A DNA stretch of 64,000 nucleotides, taken from NCBI GenBank assembly GCA_947643145.1, contig CANRVD010000005.1:1-64000 (forward strand). The letters run 5' to 3'. The stretch comes from an uncultured bacterium (GTDB lineage Bacteria > Bacillota > Clostridia > Lachnospirales > Lachnospiraceae). Positions within the stretch are counted from its first letter, which is position 1. Every line of letters starts with the position of its first letter. Below are positions 29,380 through 37,685 of the stretch, in pieces. Under the pieces are notes generated by a model. The model saw only the letters and a program-made list of their open reading frames with translations. It had not been told where the DNA came from and ran no database searches. Position numbers and translations under genes: made by a program.

Positions 29380-29808
29380 ATGTTGATGGATATTAATGAC
29401 ATTATGAAAATTATTCCACACAGACAGCCCTTTTTGCTGATTGACCGTGTGGAAGAAATGGTAGAGGGAAAGTCTATTACCGCACTGAAGAACGTATCCT
29501 ATAATGAGCCGTTCTTTGCGGGGCATTTCCCACAGGAGCCGGTTATGCCGGGAGTGCTGATTATTGAGGCGATGGCTCAGGCCGGTGCTGTAGCAATTAT
29601 GTCTATGGAAGAATTCCGTGGTAAGATAGGGTATTTTGGAGCAATTAAAAATGCCAAGTTCAAAAGAAAGGTAGTTCCAGGGGATACTCTTCGTTTGGAA
29701 CTGGAAATTGATAAGTTAAAGAAAAATATTGGAATTGGTCATGGTACTGCCTATGTAGGTGATGAAGTAGCAGCACAGGTAGAACAGTTTATGTTTATAA
29801 TTAATTAA
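29380..29808 (+). CDS. fabZ: 3-hydroxyacyl-ACP dehydratase FabZ
   Basis: IPHRQPFLLIDRV; FFAGHFPQEPVMPGVLIIEAMAQ. Confidence 0.96.
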   Translation: MLMDINDIMKIIPHRQPFLLIDRVEEMVEGKSITALKNVSYNEPFFAGHFPQEPVMPGVLIIEAMAQAGAVAIMSMEEFRGKIGYFGAIKNAKFKRKVVPGDTLRLELEIDKLKKNIGIGHGTAYVGDEVAAQVEQFMFIIN

Positions 29809-29832
29809 AGAAACGAATAGTTGGAGGCGCAA

Positions 29833-31176
29833 ATGTTTGACAAGATTTTGATTGCAAATCGCGGTGAAATTGCTGTCCGTATTATCCGGGCCTGCCGCGA
29901 GATGGGAATAAAGACGGTAGCTGTTTTTTCAGAGCCGGACAGAGAGGCACTTCATGCACAGCTTGCTGATGAAGCGGTTTGCATTGGTTCTGCAAAGGCA
30001 GCAGACAGTTATAATAATATGACGAATATTATCTGTGCTGCGGTTGAAAAAAAAGTGCAGGCAATCCATCCGGGATTTGGTTTTTTGTCGGAGAACAGTA
30101 CATTTGCGGCGATGTGTGAGGAATGTAACATAAAGTTTATCGGCCCGGCTCCTTCGGTAATTGATGCTATGGGTAATAAGTCAAATGCAAGGAATATGAT
30201 GATTCAGGCAGATGTTCCAGTGATTCCGGGCAGCGACGGCATTGTGGAAAATCTGGAGCAGGCTTATGAGACAGCAGAGAAGTTAGGATACCCGGTTATG
30301 GTGAAAGCCTCTGCGGGCGGCGGGGGAAAAGGAATTCGTATTGTCCATAAGAAAGAAGAGCTGCAAAAGGCGTATGAGTCAGCAAAAAGTGAGACGAAAG
30401 CAGCCTTTGGTGATGATACGATGTATATGGAAAAGGTTATTGAGAATGCAAGGCATATAGAAGTACAGGTGCTTGGAGATAACTATGGAAATGTCATCCA
30501 TCTTGGGGAGCGTGATTGTTCCCTGCAGAGAAAGAATCAGAAGGTTTTGGAGGAAGCTCCGAGTCCGGCTATTTCTGCTGAAGTACGTGGGGAAATGTGT
30601 GCTGCAGCAGTACGGGCAGCGAAAGCGGCTGGATATCAGAGTGCTGGAACAATTGAATTTTTGTATGATAAGGCAGGCAAGTTCTATTTTATGGAGATGA
30701 ATACAAGAGTTCAGGTAGAACATCCGGTCACAGAGATGATTACAGGAATTGATATCATCAAGGAGCAGATTCGTATCGCAGATGGAGAGAAGCTTTCCAT
30801 GAAGCAGGAGGATGTTATGATTAGCGGACACGCAATTGAGTGCAGGATTAATGCGGAGAATCCCGATAAAGGATTTGCACCGTGTCCGGGACTGATTGAT
30901 TATCTTTTGCTACCAGCGGGTGGACTTGGAATTCGTGTCGATACAGCAGTCTATGAAGGCTATGAGATTCCTCCTTACTATGATTCCATGATTGCTAAAG
31001 TCATTGTTCATGGAAAGGACAGAAGGGAAGCAATTGCAAAGATGCGGCGTGCTTTGTATGAATTTATTATAGATGGAATTGATACCAACATAGAGTTTCA
31101 AAACCGCATTTTGAATCACAAGGATTATCTGGCGGGAAAATTTGATACCTCTTTTTTGGAGAATAAAATATTATGA
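29833..31176 (+). CDS. accC: Acetyl-CoA carboxylase biotin carboxylase subunit
   Basis: MFDKILIANRGEIAVRIIRACREMGI; KASAGGGGKGIRIV; EMNTRVQVEHPVTEMITG. Confidence 0.96.
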   Translation: MFDKILIANRGEIAVRIIRACREMGIKTVAVFSEPDREALHAQLADEAVCIGSAKAADSYNNMTNIICAAVEKKVQAIHPGFGFLSENSTFAAMCEECNIKFIGPAPSVIDAMGNKSNARNMMIQADVPVIPGSDGIVENLEQAYETAEKLGYPVMVKASAGGGGKGIRIVHKKEELQKAYESAKSETKAAFGDDTMYMEKVIENARHIEVQVLGDNYGNVIHLGERDCSLQRKNQKVLEEAPSPAISAEVRGEMCAAAVRAAKAAGYQSAGTIEFLYDKAGKFYFMEMNTRVQVEHPVTEMITGIDIIKEQIRIADGEKLSMKQEDVMISGHAIECRINAENPDKGFAPCPGLIDYLLLPAGGLGIRVDTAVYEGYEIPPYYDSMIAKVIVHGKDRREAIAKMRRALYEFIIDGIDTNIEFQNRILNHKDYLAGKFDTSFLENKIL

Positions 31177-31237
31177 TGCCAGAATCAAAGGGCATTTTGA
31201 CCAAACATTATATTACTTCGGAAGTAAAATATAAAAA

Positions 31238-32158
31238 ATGCACCAATGGGGTGCAGGACTGGAGATTGCTTTGAATTTATTTGGTAAAAAGAGTTATGTC
31301 TCCATTGATGGTGGAGAACGGTCAAGGAAGAATGATAAAAGACATAAAAAGGCTGAGCCTTCGATTCCGGATGGAATGTGGATTAAGTGCAATACCTGTA
31401 AGGCGATTATTTATAAGAAAGAAGTAACAGAGTATAAACTTTGTCCGAACTGTGATGCGCACTTTCGTATGAGTCCGGCAGAGCGAATTGCAGTGACCTG
31501 TGACGAAGGGAGCTTTCAGGAATTAGACGTTAAGATGCGGCCTAAGAATCCTATGGATTATCCGGATTATGAAGAGGTTGTCAGCAAGGCACAGAAGAAA
31601 TCCGGTATACGGGAGGCTGTTGTGACAGGTGAATGTAAAATTCATGGTCAGGCCGTAGTGTTAGCTATTATGGACAGCCATTTTATGATGGGAAGCATGG
31701 GTTCTGTCGTGGGAGAAAAAGTCACCAGGGCAGTAGAGTATGCGACAAAGAAACGTCTGCCAATCATTATTTTTACAACTTCCGGCGGTGCACGTATGCA
31801 GGAAGGGATTATTTCCCTTATGCAGATGGCAAAAGTATCAGAGGCATTAGGCAGGCATGATGAAGCCGGGCTGTTATACGTCACGGTGCTGACAGATCCG
31901 ACTACAGGCGGGGTGACGGCAAGTTTTGCCATGTTAGGTGACATTATTCTTTCAGAGCCAAAGGCATTGATTGGTTTTGCAGGCCAGAGAGTGATTCAGG
32001 GAACAATACATCAGCAGCTTCCAGAGGGTTTTCAGCGCGCAGAGTTTCAGTTAGAGCATGGATTTGTGGACAGGATTGTGCACCGGGAGAAGCTGAGGGA
32101 TGAGCTTGGTATGATACTTCGCTTACACAATTCGTCAGAAAGTGAGGGGATGGAATGA
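31238..32158 (+). CDS. accD: Acetyl-CoA carboxylase carboxyltransferase beta subunit (start uncertain)
   Basis: [16 protein letters not shown]...[11 protein letters not shown] zinc finger; [20 protein letters not shown]. Confidence 0.95.
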   Translation: MHQWGAGLEIALNLFGKKSYVSIDGGERSRKNDKRHKKAEPSIPDGMWIKCNTCKAIIYKKEVTEYKLCPNCDAHFRMSPAERIAVTCDEGSFQELDVKMRPKNPMDYPDYEEVVSKAQKKSGIREAVVTGECKIHGQAVVLAIMDSHFMMGSMGSVVGEKVTRAVEYATKKRLPIIIFTTSGGARMQEGIISLMQMAKVSEALGRHDEAGLLYVTVLTDPTTGGVTASFAMLGDIILSEPKALIGFAGQRVIQGTIHQQLPEGFQRAEFQLEHGFVDRIVHREKLRDELGMILRLHNSSESEGME

Positions 32159-32952
32159 GTGATGCAATGAAGTCTGTGGCAATTGCCCGGATGATAGAAC
32201 GTCCCAATACAAAGCAGTTTATTTCAGCAATTTTTCAGGATTTTTTAGAGTTTCATGGGGATAGGCTTTTTGCAGATGATGGCGCAGTGGTTGGCGGAAT
32301 AGCTTCTCTAGATGGAATAGCGGTTACGGTAATTGGAATTCAGAAGGGGCATACTTTGGATGAAAATGTGGCCTGCAATTTTGGTTCGCCAAATCCTGAG
32401 GGATACCGGAAAGCGCTTCGGTTAATGAAGCAGGCAGAGAAATTTCATCGTCCGGTCATTACTTTTATTAATACAGCAGGAGCTTTTTGCGGGATTGGTG
32501 CGGAGGAACGCGGACAGGGGGAGGCAATCGCCAGAAACCTTATGGAAATGTCCCGTTTAAAAACGCCGATTATCAGTATTTTTATTGGAGAAGGTGGCAG
32601 TGGCGGCGCCCTTGCCCTTGCGGTAGGCGATTATGTGTGGATGTTAGAGCATGGTATGTATTCGGTATTATCCCCAGAGGGATTTGCAAGTATACTTTGG
32701 AGAGATTCATCACGTGTTGCAGAAGCTGCTGCCTTAATGAAAATGACAGCGAGGGATTTACTGCAAAATGAAGTAATTGACAGAATGTTCTTAGAGCCGA
32801 AGGAAGGTCTGGAAAATAATTTGGAATTTACAACGACAGAAATAAAGAAGGCATTGCTTGCATCAATCCCACAGTTGATGCAGGAAGAGTTAGATGTTCT
32901 TTTGGAAAACAGATATCAGCGTTTTCGTAAATTTGGTGAGTTCATGGAATAA
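32155..32952 (+). CDS. accA: Acetyl-CoA carboxylase carboxyltransferase alpha subunit
   Basis: [52 protein letters not shown]; 4-nt overlap with accD. Confidence 0.95.
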   Translation: MSDAMKSVAIARMIERPNTKQFISAIFQDFLEFHGDRLFADDGAVVGGIASLDGIAVTVIGIQKGHTLDENVACNFGSPNPEGYRKALRLMKQAEKFHRPVITFINTAGAFCGIGAEERGQGEAIARNLMEMSRLKTPIISIFIGEGGSGGALALAVGDYVWMLEHGMYSVLSPEGFASILWRDSSRVAEAAALMKMTARDLLQNEVIDRMFLEPKEGLENNLEFTTTEIKKALLASIPQLMQEELDVLLENRYQRFRKFGEFME

Positions 32953-32978
32953 TATATTACTGTGAATAGTAATATATT
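32951..32978. repeat. Perfect 11-bp inverted repeat AATATATTACT-GTGAAT-AGTAATATATT
   Basis: Arms 32951-32961 and 32968-32978 exactly complementary; loop/arm carry the GTGAATAGTAA motif. Confidence 0.9.
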
Positions 32979-32987
32979 TCGTTTTTT

Positions 32988-33019
32988 GATACCTCGCACT
33001 TTGCTGCGGGGTATTTTTG
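32988..33019 (+). terminator. Terminator of the fab/acc cluster
   Basis: GATACCTCGCA-CTTTGC-TGCGGGGTATTTTTG. Confidence 0.85.
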
Positions 33020-33045
33020 TATATGAAATAAGTTTGTTGTAGAAA

Positions 33046-33087
33046 CTTTTAAAAATTTATAAATTATTAACTAAAAATTTTTAAAAG
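33046..33087. promoter_or_regulatory. Operator-like perfect inverted repeat upstream of the LytTR system
   Basis: CTTTTAAAAATTT (33046-33058) and AAATTTTTAAAAG (33075-33087), followed by GTTATAAT. Confidence 0.6.
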
Positions 33088-33236
33088 TGTTATAATTATG
33101 ATGATAGAATGTGAAAGTTGTAGAGCAAGGTAGAGTTCCTATCATCAGCGGATGCAAATGGTATTTGTATCAACTGAGTTGCGTTAATACTTATTGTGAA
33201 TAGTGACGATAGCACTACTGAAGGAGAAAGATGCCT

Positions 33237-33923
33237 ATGAATATTTGTATTTGTGATGATGAAAAAATAGAACGTGAATTTATTCGGAAGCTTTGCAAGG
33301 AATTCTTCCAAAGCAAGAAATTGTCTTATGATATCTGGGAGGCGGACAGTGCCGCCAAGGTATTAGAGCGAAAGGTACTGATTGACTTATTGATTTTAGA
33401 CATTGAGATGCCAGGTATGGACGGAGTGAGTTTGAAGAATCAACTGCAAAGAGACGATAAGCAGATATTGGTTCTTTTTGTGACCGGCCATGATGAAATG
33501 ATGGTGGAAGCCTTTGGTGTAAATGTAATTGGATTTATCGGCAAGGAGTGGCTTAAGATAAAGTTACCAAGATATCTGGGGCTTGCTATTACACTGGCGG
33601 GCAGAAATATTATGGTTGACGGAAAATACCGGAGCCAGGAGATAGTAAAAATTCATTCGGAAAAAGAATACTGCAATCTGTTTTTTAAAGACGGTATGAC
33701 AGAACTGATGCGAGGCAGTTTAAAAAATCTGGGAGAAGAGTTGCATGACTTTGGCTTTGCCAGAATAAACAGAAGTTGGATTGCGAATCTGTGCTATGTG
33801 AAAAGGATAGATAGGTGGGATATCCTTGTCAATGGAGAAGCGTATACTGTAACTAGAAAATATCGGGAGGCATTCGAGGAAATGTATGAAAATTTCTGCG
33901 AGAAAAATGCGAGGTATTTTTGA
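33237..33923 (+). CDS. LytTR-family response regulator
   Basis: ICICDDEKIEREFI; LLILDIEMPGMDG; C-terminal LytTR region GFARINRSWIANLCYVKRIDRW. Confidence 0.9.
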   Translation: MNICICDDEKIEREFIRKLCKEFFQSKKLSYDIWEADSAAKVLERKVLIDLLILDIEMPGMDGVSLKNQLQRDDKQILVLFVTGHDEMMVEAFGVNVIGFIGKEWLKIKLPRYLGLAITLAGRNIMVDGKYRSQEIVKIHSEKEYCNLFFKDGMTELMRGSLKNLGEELHDFGFARINRSWIANLCYVKRIDRWDILVNGEAYTVTRKYREAFEEMYENFCEKNARYF

Positions 33924-35191
33924 TGAGTTTTTGTGAGTGGATTTATTGGATAGCAGTAGAGGGGATAAAAGTCTTACTTGTAGGTCATTATTTCTTTGGG
34001 TATGAGTGGAATAAGGGGAAGATAAGATTTCTGTTATGCCCCTATTTGGTTTTTGCTTTGCTAGTAGAGGACTTGGGGTATACAAATACTTTATATATTA
34101 TGAAGTATTTGTGGAAAATAGCAGTAATACTGTGCCTTTTTAGAGGAAGGGTATTGGAAAAGGTCAAAGTATCTTTTGTGATATGCTTTTTAGTTTCTCT
34201 TACAGATACAATAGTTTGTGTACCCTTTTATTTGATTGCTGTTTTTCCTGAAACTGATATAAGGATGCAAATAACGATAGGTTGTATTGGTGGTCTTTTT
34301 ATAGGAGTATTTAGTTGGAAGGCAAAAAGGTTAGAAAGAGTCGTTAAGGATTTTTGGGATAGTATAGTTTTCTGGGAGTATTTGCTTCTATTACTTGTAC
34401 TATGGCTGCTTTCCATGATTCTTGGTGGGATGCAGGGATATTTATATGATGTAATTACTACATCGAAAAGAGAACTTGTATATGTTTTTGGAGTTATTGC
34501 AGTCATAGTTTTTCTATTATTCTATCTTTGGTTGTTTTATGCACGGCGCTCTAAGGAAAGATTGGAAGAGGTTAATCGATTCAATAATAATTATATGGAA
34601 TTACAAAAAAGTTATTATGAAAGTTCGTTAAAACAATATGAAGATATGCGAGGATTTCGTCATGATATTAATAATCATCTGCATATACTTTCAGAAATGG
34701 GCAGAGAGGGAAGGGATGCAGAATTAAAGGAATACATTGGAAAGATGACGGAAAGCTATGATAAGGCAAAGGTGGTACATACTGGAAATTTTGTAGCAGA
34801 CTGCATTATCAGTCATGCAATTCGGGAACTGGAGGCGGAGGAGAAATTTTCTTTTCAGATAGATGGACATTTTCCAGAAAAGTTTCCAATGGAGGATATC
34901 GATTTTAGCATCCTGTTATCCAATCTATTAAATAATGCTGTGGAGGCATTAGAGAAGGAGGAGAGGAAACTGCTCCAGATTGAGGTAAAAAGATATGATG
35001 AGTGGCTGTATCTGATTGTTGCTAATAATACTACAAAGGAAAGCATAGATTTTTCACATACCAGTAAACAGGAAGCAAATCATGGATATGGCATATCCAA
35101 TGTGCGCCGCGTTGTGGAAAAGTACAACGGGACAGCCCATTGGCATATGGAGCATGGTATGGTAGAGGCAAAAGTAAAATTGAAGCTATAA
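33923..35191 (+). CDS. AgrC-like GHKL sensor histidine kinase
   Basis: Multi-TM N-terminus; MRGFRHDINNHLHILSEM; LLSNLLNNAVEALEKEE; NHGYGISNVRRVVEKYNG. Confidence 0.88.
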   Translation: MSFCEWIYWIAVEGIKVLLVGHYFFGYEWNKGKIRFLLCPYLVFALLVEDLGYTNTLYIMKYLWKIAVILCLFRGRVLEKVKVSFVICFLVSLTDTIVCVPFYLIAVFPETDIRMQITIGCIGGLFIGVFSWKAKRLERVVKDFWDSIVFWEYLLLLLVLWLLSMILGGMQGYLYDVITTSKRELVYVFGVIAVIVFLLFYLWLFYARRSKERLEEVNRFNNNYMELQKSYYESSLKQYEDMRGFRHDINNHLHILSEMGREGRDAELKEYIGKMTESYDKAKVVHTGNFVADCIISHAIRELEAEEKFSFQIDGHFPEKFPMEDIDFSILLSNLLNNAVEALEKEERKLLQIEVKRYDEWLYLIVANNTTKESIDFSHTSKQEANHGYGISNVRRVVEKYNGTAHWHMEHGMVEAKVKLKL

Positions 35192-35340
35192 AAGCATTTA
35201 AGATACTTTATCCTTATAAAGGATTGAAAAATGTTCTTTATAGCAAAAATCCGTCGTTTAAAGCAAAGCCTTTGCAAAATGGAATAGATTGGAATATAGT
35301 GGGCATTACAAAGATTGCAATCTATTATATATTGAAGGGA

Positions 35341-35412
35341 GTGGATGTGATGGTTATGCCTTACGGCATTAATGATTTTTGGGAGCTTTTCCAAATTTTC
35401 TTTGGAAGATAG
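35341..35412 (+). CDS. Candidate small peptide (V)MVMPYGINDFWELFQIFFGR downstream of the LytTR/GHKL pair
   Basis: GAAGGGAG RBS-like sequence; in-frame GTG 35341 / ATG 35350 to TAG 35410-35412. Confidence 0.35.
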   Translation: MDVMVMPYGINDFWELFQIFFGR

Positions 35413-35721
35413 CTTCGGGCCGGCAGGTAAAAATCTTAAAATGTAGTAGTAGCTGGTATCATTCGTTCTTCTTTAGCTGGAGAGTGAATATACAAATTAT
35501 GTTGGGACTGCACTGAGGAAATGCAGTGCACTGGATAATCTAAATACCCAAATTGCACAATATTATAATAGGAAGGTTACTGGCATGCCTTTGGACAAGA
35601 AATAATCGTCGGTTTCTTATCCACATCAGCCAGTAATATCTTCCAAACGAACGAAACAATTCTATTCACAATTAAAAAATTCACGAAAGTGAATGCCATT
35701 CTATTTAACGCAGATATGAAC

Positions 35722-35766
35722 AAAAAAGGTTTTCGGAGACGCTATCACTCTGAAAACCTTTTTGGC
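35722..35766. terminator. Bidirectional terminator AAAAAGGTTTTC-loop-GAAAACCTTTTT
   Basis: 12-bp perfect stem flanked by A and T tracts, upstream of the cvfB stop. Confidence 0.85.
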
Positions 35767-35777
35767 ATTTCCCTTTT

Positions 35778-36626
35778 TTAACGTTGAATGCGGATACCAT
35801 CATTGCTTATGGTGATTTTTCCTTCTTTCAGAAGATGTCCGATTCCGCGTTTAAAGGCATTTTTGCTCATATGGAAACGGTTTTTGATTGCTTCCGGGCT
35901 GCTTTTGTCATGAAACGGAAGAAAGCCGTCTTCATCTTCCAGACAGCGCAGGATAAATGCAGCATCATCCGTCATCTGCTCAGGAATCTTTTTTCTGACG
36001 CTGAGAGTAAGCCGCCCATCTTCCATGACCTGAGCGACACGTGCATAGACAGGCTGGTTAATGCGGTATTTTTCGAATACTTCTTTCTGGGGAAGCAGGG
36101 CGGAGTATAAATCGTCTACGGCAATGAAAACGCCGAAGTTCTCACTAATTTCATAAACACGTCCACTGACCGTATCATCTTTCTGGTATTCGGAATCATT
36201 TCTTAAAGCATCATATACATGCATGGAAGCACAAAGACGTTCACTTTTATCCAGATACAGAGTGACTAAAACGGCATCTCCTTCTCTTACTTCATATAAC
36301 TGCTCTTTAAATGGAAGAAGCAAATCCTTGGAAAGCCCCCATTCCAAAAAGGCACCGATTGAGGTTACCTGTTTTACATATAATCTTGCAACACCGCCAA
36401 GAGTAATTAATGGTTCCTGCATCGTGGCAATGGGCCTGTCTTCGGAATCTTTATATACGAATACGTTCAGTACATCTTTTAATCTGGTGCCATTTGGTAC
36501 CTGTGACTTTGGCAAAAGAATTTTTTCATTTTCCTTACCGGTAGGGGTATTTAGAAAAACGCCAAAGTCCGTTTCCTTTGTGACGATTAGTTCCTGATAT
36601 TTTCCAAGTTCAATTTTTTGTGTCAT
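35778..36626 (-). CDS. cvfB: CvfB/YitL-like S1 RNA-binding protein
   Basis: MTQKIELGKYQELIVTKETDFGVFL; S1-like repeats; C-terminal winged-helix FHMSKNAFKRGIGHLLKEGKI. Confidence 0.85.
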   Translation of the reverse strand: MTQKIELGKYQELIVTKETDFGVFLNTPTGKENEKILLPKSQVPNGTRLKDVLNVFVYKDSEDRPIATMQEPLITLGGVARLYVKQVTSIGAFLEWGLSKDLLLPFKEQLYEVREGDAVLVTLYLDKSERLCASMHVYDALRNDSEYQKDDTVSGRVYEISENFGVFIAVDDLYSALLPQKEVFEKYRINQPVYARVAQVMEDGRLTLSVRKKIPEQMTDDAAFILRCLEDEDGFLPFHDKSSPEAIKNRFHMSKNAFKRGIGHLLKEGKITISNDGIRIQR

Positions 36627-36943
36627 ATTATCCTCATTTCTGCGCTGCTTTTAATGGCCATGCCTTCTGCTGATGCAAAGCCGCAGCATCCATTTTACTT
36701 ATGTTGTTTCATATAGTCTGCGTACTAAATTAAAAAAACAATTACTTTCTTATGTTACTATGTTACAGGGCCGTTTGTTTTCTGAAATTAGTGTGAATAG
36801 TAACAGTATACTTGTAAATTTGAAAAAATACTAGTGAAAAAATGGAAATAGTGCTATACTCAGTACAGTTGGGAACAAAATATTTTTTGACCCAGATATC
36901 ATGATGTTAAAAATTGTTAGTAAAAATGAAATGAGGTATTGTT

Positions 36944-37324
36944 ATGAAAAAAGAGATTTCAACTAAAAATGCACCAGCAGCGATTGGACCATATTCACAG
37001 GCAATTGAAGTGAATGGGATGATTTTTACTTCTGGTATGATTCCGATTAATCCGCAGACAGGCGAGTTGGTTGCAGGAGGTGTGGAGGAGCAGGCCGAGC
37101 AGGCGTTTGGAAATTTGAAAGCCTTGGTGGAGGCATCTGGTTCTTCTATGGATAAAGTTGTTAAGACAGTAGTCTTCATAAAGAACATGGATGACTTTGC
37201 AAAGATTAATGCAATATATGAAAAATATTTTACAGAGCCATATCCTGCCAGGTCTTGTGTTGAGGTAGCCAGACTTCCAAAGGATGTGGCACTTGAGGTA
37301 GAAGCGGTTACTATAAAGGAATAA
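36944..37324 (+). CDS. ridA: RidA family reactive intermediate deaminase
   Basis: APAAIGPYSQAIEVNGMIFTSGMIPINPQTGEL; ARSCVEVARLPKD. Confidence 0.95.
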   Translation: MKKEISTKNAPAAIGPYSQAIEVNGMIFTSGMIPINPQTGELVAGGVEEQAEQAFGNLKALVEASGSSMDKVVKTVVFIKNMDDFAKINAIYEKYFTEPYPARSCVEVARLPKDVALEVEAVTIKE

Positions 37325-37443
37325 ATAAGGTTTGATGGCAGTTTTTTGTACAAATTGCATGGTTATTTATAATTATTTCCCAAAAGGATGTATATTATGC
37401 AAATATAACGAGATTTTTTTGGAAAATAACAGGAAAATATGTT

Positions 37444-37486
37444 AAAATTCTACGCGAGTAGTAACTACGTGCGTAGTCGAAATTTT
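37444..37486. repeat. Strong palindrome AAAATTCTACGCgAGTAG-TAA-CTACgtGCGTAGtcgAAATTTT
   Basis: CTACGC/GCGTAG and GTAG/CTAC nested exact arms. Confidence 0.8.
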
Positions 37487-37575
37487 GTCTCTTTAATAAA
37501 ATGGAAAATATTAAATATAACCAAAAAAACCTTAAAATCAAGGAAATTTTATATATTAAAATCAAGCGACAAGTA

Positions 37576-37604
37576 TTGACAAAGTACAACAGCGTTGTTA
37601 TAAT
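37576..37604 (+). promoter_or_regulatory. Consensus sigma-A-type promoter TTGACA-N17-TATAAT
   Basis: TTGACA 37576-37581, 17-nt spacer, TATAAT 37599-37604. Confidence 0.85.
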
Positions 37605-37685
37605 GTTCCCTACAGTGTAATAAATTTGTAATAATTATTACACAGAATTGTACATATTGCTATGAATACTATATGGAGGGATATT

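Noticed and set aside
35140-35340. Upstream part of the 90-aa ORF overlapping the histidine kinase end
   Set aside because: Out of frame overlap with the kinase 3' end; only the last ~20-23 codons have an RBS-like context.
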